Of a stretch of 55,154 bases of DNA, positions 34,001 through 44,625 are shown piece by piece (within the stretch, counting starts at the first letter, position 1; each line of letters opens with the position of its first letter). Source of the stretch: Tulasnella sp. 424 (taxonomy: Eukaryota; Basidiomycota; Agaricomycetes; Cantharellales; Tulasnellaceae). Position numbers and translations under genes: made by a program. Location of the stretch: positions 1-55,154 of the forward strand of contig WSUB01000227.1 of NCBI GenBank assembly GCA_019633425.1, read 5' to 3'. Under the pieces are notes generated by a model, which saw nothing but the letters and a program-made list of their open reading frames with translations, did not search any database and was not told the origin of the DNA.

Positions 34001-36697
34001 AAACATCTGCGAGCTGTCGGATCTTTCCAAGGCGAATTCGGAGGTCCAAGATGCAGTGGAGAGTCATGTGCCGAAGGGACTTCGGTACTGCTGCCGTTCT
34101 TGGTCCATTCATTTAACAGCTGGGCTACCATGGTCGGAGACAAACAAAACCCCTTCCAGCGACGTCCTATCTTTGTTTAGCTTGTTTTGCGAAAAGAAGC
34201 TCCTGGCCTGGCTGGAAGTCATGAGTTTGATCGGAATAACAAACGAGGCATTTACGGTAGCGAAGCAAGTGCATCAGTGGCTCGAGGTGAGCATACTGCC
34301 TTGAATTGTGTGCGCAAGGTGCTGCGAGTGAGCTAACCGTGAGGTTCACAGCAATGGCCGCCGGAGACGTTCAACGGCGATTTGATTACTCTGTGGAATG
34401 ACACTCAGCGATTCATCGCCTCATCTTCGGAGCCGATCTCGTTCAACGCGCTTCACATTTACGCTTCAGCTCTTCCCCATTGCCCCGTGGAGACGAAGCT
34501 GTGGGCAAAGTATGGCGGTCAAGCAACAACTCGGATTCTCCATGGCGAGCGGCAGAGAAACTGGTCGGCAAACATTTGGACATCATCTTTCCAATCATCT
34601 GTGTCGGAAACCAAATTTCTGCTGGATGGCAGGGTTCTAGCATGTGTATTGCAGGGCGGGACAGTTCAATTATTGGATGCTCAGACCGGCGCATCAGTGA
34701 GCGACCCTCTGACCGGTCACACGCGCCGGAGCACGTCCGTTGCCTTTTCCCCGGACGGCAAGGTTCTGGCATCTGGGTCGCGGGACAAGACGGTTCGACT
34801 ATGGGATGCTCGGACTGGCGCACAGTTGGGCGGCCCTCTGACCGGTCACACGGGCTTGATCTGGTCCGTTGTCTTTTCCCCGTATGGCGAGGTTCTGGCA
34901 TCTGCATCTCGGAACACGGTTCAATTATGGGATGCTCGGACTGGTGCACAGTTGGCCGGCCCTCTGACCTCGATCAGGTCCTTCGTCTTTTCCCCGGAAG
35001 GCAAGGTTCTGGCATCTGCGTCGGAGGACAAGACGGTTCGATTATGGGATGCTCGGACTGGCGCACAGGTGGGCGACCCTCTGACCGGTCACACGGACGA
35101 GGTCACGTCCGTTGTCTTTTCCCCGGACGGCAAGGTTCTGGCATCTGTGTCGCGGGACAAGGCGGTTCGATTATGGGATGCTCGGACTGGCGCACAGTTG
35201 GGTGACCCTCTGACCGGTCACACGCGCGAGATCACGTCCGTTGTCTTTTCCCCGAACGGGACGGTCCTGGCATCTGTGTCGTGGGATAACACGGTTCGAT
35301 TATGGGATGCTTGGACTGGCGCACAGTTGGGCGAGCCTCTGACCGGTCACACGGGCTCGATCTGGTCCGTTGTCTTTTCCCCGGACGGCAAGGTTCTGGC
35401 ATCTGCATCGTGGGACAAGACAGTTCGATTATGGGATGCTCGGACTGGCGCACAGTTGGGCGACCCTCTGGCCCGTCACGCGCATTGGATGAGGTCCGTT
35501 GTCTTTTCCCCGGACGGCAAGGTTCTGGCATCTGCGTCGGAGGACAACACAGTTCAATTATGGGATGCTCGGACTGGCGCACAGTTGGGCGACCCTCTGA
35601 CCGGTCACACGGGCTTGATCAGGTCCGTTGTCTTTTCCCCGGAGGGCAAGGTTCTGGCATCTGTGTCGGAAGACAACACGGTTCGATTATGGGATGCTCG
35701 GACTGGCGCACAGTTAGGCGACCCTCTGACCGGTCACACGGGCTCGATCAGGTACGTTGTCTTTTCCCCGGACGGCAAGGTTCTGGCATCTGCATCGTGG
35801 GACAAGACAGTTCGATTATGGGATGCTCGGACTGGCGCACAGTTGGGCCACCCTCTGACCGGTCATGCGGACTCGATCAGTCCCGTTGGCTTTTCCCCGG
35901 ACGGCACTGTTCTGGCATCTGCGTCGTAGGATAACACGGTTCGATTATGGGATGCTCGGACTGGCGCACAGTTGGGCGACCCTCTGACCGGTCACACCGA
36001 CTCGATCAGGTCCGTTTCCTTTTCCCCGGACAGCAAGGTTCTGGCATCTGTGTCGTCGGACAAGACGGTTCGATTATGGGATGCTCGGACTGGCGCACAG
36101 TTGGGGGACCCTCTGACCGGTCACACAGGCTCGATCAGGTCCGTTGTTTTTTCCCCGGACAGCAAGGTTCTGGCATCTCCATCATTGGACAACACAGTTC
36201 GATTATGGGATGCTCGGACTGGCACACAGTTGGGCGGCCCTCTGACCGGTCACACGGACTCGATCACGTCCGCTTTCTTTTTCCCGGACGGCGAGGTTCT
36301 GGCATCTGCGTCGTTGGATCACACGGTTCGATTGTGGGATTATCGGAGTGGCGCACAGTTGGGCGACCCTCTCGGTCACCGGTGGGGGACCATGTCGGTT
36401 GTCCTTTCGCCGGACGGCACCACTCTGACATCCAACCCAGCCGATGGGACTTTTCGCCCGTTGGATCCTTTCACTTACCAAATATCTGCTGTACCCTTAG
36501 AGATTCTTGTCACTGTCCGCCATGTTAGGTTTGAGTCGAACTGGCTGCTCTGTGGTTCCAAGCGCTTGTTATGGTTACCTATTCACTCTCGTGAGCGATA
36601 TTCGACCACCAAAATCCTTCTCTGCCATGGTATGCTAGCTTTCGTATTCAATGGCAAGCTTTCTATCATCGATGTTTCTGAGTTCTTGACCTTATAA
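31089..36697 (+). pseudogene. NLR2: helical-NACHT-WD40 receptor with one nonsense codon
   Basis: The predicted product is a STAND NTPase of the fungal NLR type, acting in non-self or heterokaryon recognition. My exons are 31089-31223, 31281-31402, 31463-31643, 31705-31732, 31799-32157, 32212-32348, 32399-32537, 32607-32649, 32704-34286 and 34352-36697, and all phases agree. Codons total 1691 with stop. Residues 20-155 and about 195-380 look like two helical MLKL-type domains. NACHT follows with Walker A GMAGRGKST (445-453) and Walker B VIVVDALDE (541-549), plus KFLLTCRPE. The last exon encodes 14 WD40 repeats and the tail KRLLWLP...GKLSIIDVSE. A TAG at 35927-35929, where repeats have TGG (SWDNT), stops it at about residue 1434 within repeat 10. 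The frame is open again to 36695. The 57-nt gap 31224-31280 may be coding instead of intron. Confidence 0.88.
34670..36445 (+). repeat. WD40 repeat array of NLR2
   Basis: One degenerate unit (GTVQLLDAQTGAS) is followed by 14 units of about 43 codons (129 bp). The consensus is PLTGHTxxIxSVVFSPDGK then VLASxSxDxTVRLWDARTGA. Units 2 and 3 are shortened, and unit 14 is diverged (TFRPLDPFTY). The middle units are nearly identical in DNA, which points to gene conversion or unequal exchange. Differences gather at the two residues after GHT, the residue before SVV, and the residue before D in SxD. Confidence 0.92.
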
Positions 36698-36759
36698 CCT
36701 CCCTGTACTATATAAATTTGGTTCATACTGTACTATTTGACCTCCCCCAATATTTGGAG

Positions 36760-36960
36760 ATACCGGTGGCGAGTGAAGAACCATGGAAGAGTGGGATTTT
36801 GTAAATGTTATATGGCTCTTCATCCTGAACGAACCTTACATTGGATGAACAGTTGGTAGTCGAGCAGACTCTCCTTCGACATTGTATGGTTTTGCCAAGT
36901 CGAGTGCAATCCTCTCCGAACTGTCACGATTTTGCCCCCCCCCCTGGGGGAATGTTTCCT
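36760..36960 (-). pseudogene. SNW/SKIP C-terminal fragment (copy C)
   Basis: This short stretch downstream of NLR2 matches the C-terminal part of SNW copies B and D on the minus strand. It has the region encoding AKPT/VSKERLL, the EEPYN/YDKPLFHGSS-like block, and the sequence ending in GAACCATGGAAGAG. It is frameshifted and lacks the rest of the gene. It is convergent with NLR2, whose stop is about 60 bp away. Confidence 0.65.
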
Positions 36961-37390
36961 TCAATATCCGCATCTACTGGGGCCGGAATTAATTATCCTT
37001 TTCTCAGATGATATTGCGTATTCCGTGTTGTATCGGGTTTGAGGCGGTGGAAAGTAAGACTGATCATCGTCAACGGTGCCTCATCTGTGAGCCTTAGCGG
37101 AGCGACGGTGATCAAAATGGTCTGTGATGGGTGCTACCATTCATCTATTGGCTTGGACTTTGGAACGCCCATAAACGTCCGTCATTGGGACCAAACGAGT
37201 CGGGCAGTTGGACAACAGGAATCAATTCTGAAATGATAAGGCACTATGAAGTATATTACGGATGGGAAGCGCAAAGAGAATCATTTACGATCTGATGTGT
37301 CGAGCTGCCTTCTCTTCCTTGAATCCGATCCACAAGCTGGGGAAAACTAATTAGCATCCATGTGACCCCATTCGATGCCCATCATATCAC
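36961..37390. other. Unassigned spacer between SNW fragments
   Basis: There is no convincing gene; the longest frame is 65 codons. The part around 36990-37100 resembles 47580-47680 in the next unit (GCGTATTCCGTGTT...GGTTTGAGGCGGTGGAA) and, weakly, the window end (GATTATCCTCAGCGATGCCTCAT). It therefore belongs to the duplicated unit. Confidence 0.45.
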
Positions 37391-39050
37391 TTACATCGAG
37401 GTATTCAGCCCACGCTTAACTCCTCTCTTCGCTTCATCCAAGAGCTGGTCAACTCCAAACTTGAACACGTCGGTCGGGTTTCTGCTGACCTCCTTCTCAA
37501 GTTGCACCAGTCCCTCCGTGCCAGGCCCTCCTTCATACCCAAGCCCCTTTCCAAGCTTCGCTGGTCCCAAGCCGAAGCGATCCGAAGACAACGCTTGGGC
37601 AGCACCTTCCTCCGTTCCACCTCCGTAAAGCTCGTCGTTGCCCTCGGCGATGGCCGCGGCCGCTGAGGAACCATGGAAGAGCGGTTTGTCGTATAGGTTG
37701 TATGACTCTTCATCTCCGAAGGTACCTGCCATTGATTCTGGGTTGAACAGTCGGGAGTTGAGCAACCTCTCCTTTGACACTGTAGGTTTCGCCAAGCCCA
37801 GGGCAATCTTGTCCGAGTCGTCACGGTGCTGTTCCCTGTATGATCCGTTAAGTATAATCAGTTTGGGGAGGAGACGTGATGGCGTAAAAATCGTACCTTG
37901 CCGAAGTGATTAGCGCATTGCTCCTGGCCCATATTCCTCATCCGCGTCTCGCGCTCAGGCTCTCGCTGTTACCGCTTCTCGCGACGCATCCCATCGCGTA
38001 CCCGAGCTGCTTCCTCGCCCTCCTCCTTCACTCTCGCTGTCACTACCACTACCACTCTCGCTTCCACTACCATAGCCAGCTGAGGCAGACTTCATAGCGC
38101 CTGGCTTCGTTGATGGGGCGGCGGACGACGGAGCTCCTCCACGCTCCTCCCCGACACGTTGAGCAAGCAGACGAAGACTTTCCTCATCGCTGGCCTTCTG
38201 ATTCTCGGCGATTTTCTGTTGCATGAGCGCACGCCGTCGGACTTCCTCCCGCGCATGTCGGTCAGCGATGAAGAGGGCATCTGACAACTTGGCGAAAGTT
38301 GTTGTGGAGTTGGACGTCTTGGAGAACCTCGGCTGTCGGCGGCGAGCCGTTTATCGAAGGGGATGCTGAAACTTTTGTTGTTCTTGCAGTGGGGGATAAA
38401 AAGTGGGATCATCCATTTCTTTGGTTCGGCAGCAGTGGCCTTGCGAGGGGGGCTTCACGGGATCGGGGGCGGCGGGCTAGGTGGTCCGCGAGGAATCTTC
38501 TTATGCTTGAAGCGAGATGGCTCAGGAGGTCTTCGGTTACTTCAGCCATCTTGATCACCCTCCGCTTCAAGCCCCTTCATAGTTGCCCTGCTGTCATGGA
38601 GTTTATCGAATGAACGACGTTTTGCTTTGCCCGTCAGGTACGTTCTTCGGCTTGCGGCTTCGACCTTGCGGTTAACGAGTTTCTCCGATGCCACTTTTGT
38701 CCTCTCAGTCGGTCTGCAGCACTTCATCCTAAGAAGGACGGTCCATCGAGCGGTCTTCGTCATTGAGGTCTTGGTTGTTGAGAGGCGGCAGGAGGTGGCC
38801 TTCGCACTGCGATTGAACTTTTGTACCATCACGATGAGCCTGCGTAGTCGTAATGAAGATTGCCTTCAGCGTCAAATTGAAGTGCGAGTGAACTGCCAGA
38901 CGAGGCCTGGAATACCAAGCCTCCGTTAGTTCGATCCCGACACAGCGCTAACGTTAGAATGAACTCGCCATGCAACTTGTTTCTACCCATCTTCAGAGGA
39001 AAATTTGCTATGTGAGGTTCTGGATACAATCCTCCATTACCGAATTCCAT
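37391..39050 (-). pseudogene. SNW/SKIP (Prp45) splicing factor, copy B
   Basis: This is the most complete SNW copy. Reading leftward, it has an N-terminal GGLYPEPHIANFPLKMG block (39050-38990), then a region out of frame at the NGKIKAAQPKNVP area (about 38690-38630). Next are ALFIADRHAREEVRRRALMQ and IAENQKASDEESLRLLAQRV (38287-38150), a Ser/Glu/Gly-rich acidic stretch, an out-of-frame MRNMGQEQ block (about 37930), and an intron GTACGA...CATACAG (about 37840-37900). The C-terminal exon (to 37391) reads AKPTVSKERLLNSRLFNPES, YNLYDKPLFHGSS, DELYGGGTEEGA and LDEAKRGVKRGL, the full family C-terminus. Frame breaks in the middle argue for a pseudogene. It is divergent from Mif2 copy 3. Confidence 0.82.
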
Positions 39051-39059
39051 TGCTTTGAC

Positions 39060-42000
39060 GTTTTTCAGCCCTTTTACTGCCCATAAGGTGGGATTGTGCT
39101 TTAGGGGCGAGAACTGTTGTCGCGGTTAATATTGTGGTCTCCGACTCGTGTCAGATGAACTTATGGCGGTGTACGGGCTCCTGGGCGAATGCTACATCAA
39201 AGCTTCCATTTAGTCAAGGTTCAAGGCTCTCTAGATGACGGTGAGGTACTTTGCTAGAATAGCCACCGCGGTTTGGAACCTTTTTGAACGCGAGGTGGTC
39301 GGGTTGAGATCTAGACGGCAGAGCGATTATACGGGGTGTTGGTGGAGCTGGGTCGTGATTTTGAATAGGAGAGCGCCTGAAGTGTGATTGCTCAACCTTT
39401 TCCCTGCAGAGAGTCAAGATGTGCCAGTGTCTTCCATGCATGCACGTGACTCTCTCCTCGGATTACGGCACATCCTCCCCGACGACCAACCAATCGTAGC
39501 CCGCACATCCATCTCCCCGAGGTCATCTCTGTATAGTTACTTCCCTCGTCCTGACGGCTTTAACACGATACGGCTTCAGAACGTTGCAATTGCCCGTTCT
39601 TCGCGCGCTCAATGTCTGAAGACTACCATATGCATGACCTCAGAGCCTACTCAACCTTCAAGATCCTCCAATCCTCCAACCCACTAAATCTCAGAGGCGG
39701 ACCGACGCTCTCAAGGTCCCTGCCAGGTTCGGAAAGGTGTTAGAGCACCTCCGTCATATCGCAACGATGACAGCTTGGATGGTGCGTTGCCGGGGACATC
39801 AGGTTTGAACCAGTCTGGATAACAATGAGAAACTATTCTGACTGGAATTCCGTGGTGCTGTAGAGCGTCCGGAAAGATCAACAACGTCGGCATTGTAGCG
39901 AGGGACGCTAATGGATTCGAAGACTTTGGAGCGTATCTGAAGGACAATGTTTTTCCTGAGCCCCGCTCCCTTCGATTATCTCGAAGCCAAGACTCGACCG
40001 AAGAAATCCACCACGAATGTGAGGAGGATCATCGACCACGATGATGATGTGAGCGTTTTGGACGATAGTGTGCCGGGCCATCGTCAGGTTTGTCCCTCAG
40101 CTGTTACTTTATTGTCATCTGGACTGACGTCTTAGGATTGGAGTAGGAGCTGAACCAGAGCCTCCAAAGAAGTCCTCGCAAACTCGAACATTACGTACGT
40201 TAACTCTTACTTCTTTCATCTTACCATTTTCGTTAACCTTTCTCTGTCTCCAGCCGTTACGACTACGACTTCGACAAGTCGGCAGAACCGTTCCGCAACC
40301 CAGCCCACATCCGCCGTTGACTACGACTCCATCCCAGAACCTTTCACCAAGAGGAAAGCTCTCGGTCAATCGACCTCAGTAAAGCTGCCAGCAGTAGCAG
40401 TAACACCCGCCCCGCCCGCAAGATTCTCAAGCCGCGCTCAAGTCAACAAAGTCGACTTCATCTCGAAATGTATCCGCTACCGCCAAGTCTACCGGAAAGG
40501 AAAGCAAGCCGCTGCTCTTTCGACCATCGCAGATGACGAGAATGACGATATGGAGGAACAAGATGGGAATGGGGATAGCAACATGAGCATGGCATCCGTT
40601 GTCGATCGGAACCAGGCTGCAGAGAGTCACGCAGGTCGCTTCAACCAGGAGGACGACGACGACGACAGTGGGAACGAAGACTTTGGATATAAAGGAGATG
40701 ATAATGATGGTGGAATGGATGCTGAGGAACCGGAGCAAGGTCCAATTCCAGAATCACCCAGGTCGAAAGCAAACGACAAAGCCCGTCGGAACCGCGTCAA
40801 GACCCGTCGGACAAGGAGATTCCGGAACTCAAGATCGGAAGGGAGGATGATGATGCACCGGCTCCCGATGAAGATGAATAATTCGACGTCGGGGGTGGCT
40901 ATGATGACGAGCCGCAGCAAGAAGAAGAGCCGGAGGAGCCGGAGCCCGAGGAGAGTCCAAGAAGCAAACGGGCGAGGCTGGCTCGGGAGAAGAAAGAGAT
41001 AGAAAAGGAGAAGGCTAAGCAAAAGCGGGAGCCATCAAGGCAGAAGGATCCTGACGCTCAGCCGAAGAAGACGAAACGGAACTGTGAGCCACGTAAGTTT
41101 CTGCTCAGGTCGTTTCGCTCGTCTGCGCACTTAGTTGCTCATCCACGACCTTTTATCCACCGCAGAATCTGTCGACGACGACGATACTGGGCTTCGTCGA
41201 GGGGAAAGACAGCGATACGCTCCTCTTCAATGGTGGTGAGGAGAGCACGCTGTCGTCCGTCGCTCACGAGCTGAGCGAAGCTCCAGTGCCAATCATTTCA
41301 GAAATCATGCGGATACCAGAAGCACAGCCCGAGCCCCTAAGCAAGAAGAATCGACGACAGGGGACGACCAAACCTCCAAGTAGCAGGAACGAGCGGAATA
41401 CCTCGAAGCAGGCGGAGGTTTGGGTTGAGAGTCCGGATGAAGGATGGGATACAGAGACGGGGCAGAGTGTCGTGGTCATTTATGACACTAAACAGGAGAT
41501 GGAGAAAGGTATGGCTTCCATAATTCATGGGCTGGGTTGTGAGGGAAACTCATATATGTGTTCTCGCCTTTGCAGTGATTGCTCAAATGGCAGCAATGTT
41601 GAATCCCAAGCAACCGTTGAACGCCACGGACGCGTTCCAGAGAGACTTTTCGGACGGCAAATTCGTTGCTGGGTGTGTGTTGGAGATTCATGTTGGTGGA
41701 GAGAAGCCCAGCAAGCCTGCGAGAGACAACACATATGTGAGTAACTAGGATATTTTCGCTCGGATGCGAAACGGGAACGCTAACACACCTTCCACAGTTG
41801 TTTTACTGTGCTGAGGGAGCGGTCCGCGTTATAGTCCATCGGAGCACATTTGTCATCGCTCGGAATGGGATGTCCATGGTTCCTGAGGTAGGCGAAATCT
41901 TATTGCTTTCTCCGCATGCCAATCACTCATACCTCGTCAACCACCGCGTCAGGCAATCAATATTAGCTCGAGAATATCTCCGACCGCGGCTGCAAGCTGC

Positions 42001-42260
42001 TTTTCGCACAAGCACGAAAGGTCACGGAGAAGATGATCTCTTTGCCCACGAAGCGTGCGTCGATGGTGCCAGCTGGACGAAATGCTAGCGCAAGTCAAAC
42101 CCCTCGGCCAGTTGCGCGTGTTGGGCCTCCAGCTGGTTCAAGGTCACCGTCGAATCCGAAGGAGGCTGGTACGAGTTCGAAGCGGTGATATCGACTATAG
42201 CTATGACATAGATCTTTGGTTATGCGGGTCTCTTGCGTTCTCTTCTGGCTGGTGGAAGGT
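39060..42260 (+). pseudogene. Mif2/CENP-C, copy 3
   Basis: This is the fullest Mif2 copy. It has the upstream block shared with copies 1 and 2 (39100-39480) and VARDANGFEDFGAYLKDNVFP (about 39896-39955). Next is YDYDFDKSAEP (about 40258-40290), then an acidic and Lys/Glu-rich middle with SKRARLAREKKEIEKEKAKQ (about 40960-41020). The CENP-C motif LRRGERQRYAPLQWW is followed by TGA (41237-41239), where copy 2 has CGA (Arg). The cupin reads VVIYDTKQEMEKG, intron, VIAQMAAMLNPKQPL, FQRDFSDGKFVAGCVLEIHV, intron, LFYCAEGAVRVIVHRST, FVIARNGMSMVPE, intron, then GNQY followed by TAG and LENISDRGCKLLFAQARKV. At least two in-frame stops remain after splicing. Confidence 0.82.
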
Positions 42261-44190
42261 CCAAAGCCTCTCACCCGACGGTTCGCATTCTTGAATACAC
42301 AAGCAAATCCAGTCATGGCCTTTTGCTCTACAGTAAATAAAAACTTATCTTATCAATTGGAAGCAGAACGAGGGGCAAACAGAGTGATTAAGCAAAGGGC
42401 GAGGTTGATGGTGGGCAGCGCACGGGTAACTGAAGGGAAAGGACACGTTCAGGACCAAGGACCAAAACATATACGAGAAAACCCGCACTGTATATACCAT
42501 GCAGCAGTGGAAGCGGAGACGGGAGGAATTCAACTTCATAGCCGGAGACATGCGTCCAGTTGGAGGCAATTGCGAGAAGCCGGGATCTCGTCGACGGCAG
42601 CGTTGGGGGCGGAATCGAGTGAAATAAAAACAGACAAAAGAAAAGTAACTGAGATAGAATGACAGCCTATAACATCAATGAAAAAGGTCAAAGCACATAA
42701 GGACAAAGCGTGAGCCCAGGGAGTGATCGGATAAACGAGGGATACTCTTACAGCTATTTGCATAAATGATGACAGGAGGAAAAGGGGAAAAGAAAATAGA
42801 GAGGATAGAGAAGGATAGAGAGAACCGGGATTGGGGTGGTACCGGTCACTTGGGGATTATCACAGATTAGTCACGGTATCTTGAGATCCCAAAAGGGAGA
42901 TAACACCGCTTGGGTGTCTTTTCGCCCCTCTCCAACCCATCTCGAAACATCTCCCTCTCATCATCGCTGACCGGATAATAACGACCACTACCCAAATGAG
43001 CGAAAGACCTTGCCACTTGTTCCCATAAGACAGGCTGTGGGTCTTGTCAGCAGGATTTACTTTGTAGTTTTTGACTGATCGGTTTCTCGCCACCTTCACG
43101 AGTAATGCGTCGCTGTTTGCTGTCACGTGCATCGCTCATCCTCCGCATCCGCCTCCCCTTCCGCTCCCGGAACCTTTATCCTGTTTGATATTGCCGTCGT
43201 TGCCAACTCTTGCTATGCTCCACCCCAGCCCTTGTCCTTTTTGTGTGCTTCGGTTATCATGCCTTTGAACGCTTTCCTTTCCGGTGCCTGGAAGCAACAT
43301 GCAGCTATTTCGCCCCAAGCCCGACTTCCTTAATCGTTGCCAACAGCACTCCAAAGTTACTGAATTATCCTCAAAAGCTGACTCACCCTCCAGAATCGGC
43401 CCTGACCAACCCAGGCTGGTGCTGGCAAGAGTCGAGACATGAGTTGCAAACCGTGTATAAGCAGTTTATAAACATTTACGCTGAGTTTACACGTAACACA
43501 GGCAAGAAAATTCAATAGTAAATGTAACATAGATATGTGGTTCTTGTAATATTGTGGCTCTGCTGACTAAAAAATTGGAGGCCTTACTTTTGGTTGTACC
43601 ACGAGGATTCTCTGATGATCTAGTCAGTAACTTATGCTCAATTACACTACCGGACATCGCCGTCGGACTGGGGAGTCTCTTGAGTCAGAAAACCGTTTCC
43701 CAACCGGTACGGTGTACCGAGAAATGTATGGAGTGCATCCTTACTTGGAATAAGAGGCAACGGTTCGCGTTTGCTGGTGCTTGGCACCCAACTGATGCGA
43801 TAAAGTACCCTAAGCGCGGTTATGGGCAGCCCGCGCCGAGGCGTGGCCAATATTTATATTTTACCTTACATGTAAATGATAGATCCACGACGACGACGCA
43901 TCGAGGGAGTCCAGCTTCACAAATAGTGACAGGTGTGACGCTGCAGTCACACCTCCCTTTTGGGGTAAAGGCACGACACCTGGGACCATACGGGACTCCC
44001 GATCCCTTCTTTTATTCTTTAAATTTTCGTCCTCGACTGTCATCATTTTTGCAACCGGCTGTAAACAGAAAAGGAAATACGAACAAAAACGGAGATGCTG
44101 CTCTGAGAACCCAAGCGTGTTGACCGTGAGAGGCTTTGGGAATGAGTTTAGTACTCCCAAGCTGTCAGCGCGAAAACCAGTACTAAGTCT
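42261..44190. other. Unassigned 1.9-kb stretch between Mif2 copy 3 and NLR3
   Basis: In unit 2 the matching gap is only a few hundred bases, so most of this is likely inserted sequence. The longest frame (43554-44123, 189 codons) is unrecognised, and I see no transposase. A region at about 43500-44010 looks like a possible non-coding insertion, but I could not define terminal repeats or a target duplication. Confidence 0.4.
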
Positions 44191-44194
44191 TCCT

Positions 44195-44275
44195 CGTGAT
44201 GCTGGAGACTCCCGCATGTCCCTCTCTGATGTAGTCATCATATTACACGTGTTCGTTGGTCAGGAAAGGCAACTT
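44195..44275 (+). promoter_or_regulatory. Conserved upstream block of NLR3
   Basis: CGTGATGCTGGAGACTCCCG ... TTCGTTGGTCAGGAAAGGCAACTT ends about 350 bp before the NLR3 ATG. It is shared with the orphan block at 27311-27398 and partly with 30541-30613 before NLR2. A regulatory role is inferred only from its position and retention. Confidence 0.4.
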
Positions 44276-44625
44276 AAGGCAGGACATATGCGTCGATTCG
44301 TATTGCCGTTACCCCCGTCCCCGTTTCTGATTGGTTCCACTCGGAGCCTCGGTTGGGGATTTTTGACAAGATTTCGGATAACTCCCGCATCCGCAAGCCT
44401 CTTGAACACCACCTAGATTCCTTCTCAGGCGTAGGCCTGTGCCTTGAGTGGCGACGCATTTCGACCCAAATGGAAGTTTCTCAGGCTACTCAGAGCCTCA
44501 TGTTCTCCCACCCGAAAGCTATGTTAACTCGTACTCGTCCACTCGCGGGCCGGAGTTCCCCCCTTCTCCCTTCATTTTATCTCCCCAAAACACCCCTCTA
44601 CGCTCTCCTCTCATACACCGTAATC

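Noticed and set aside
34480..36528. Long plus-strand frames reading MGCSDWRTVGRPSDRSHG repeatedly across the WD40 array
   Set aside because: They are a shifted frame of 129-bp WD40 units; a repeat length divisible by three keeps shadow frames open.
35972..36697. A separate 241-codon WD40 gene
   Set aside because: It is in the same frame as NLR2 and separated only by one TAG; it is the end of NLR2.
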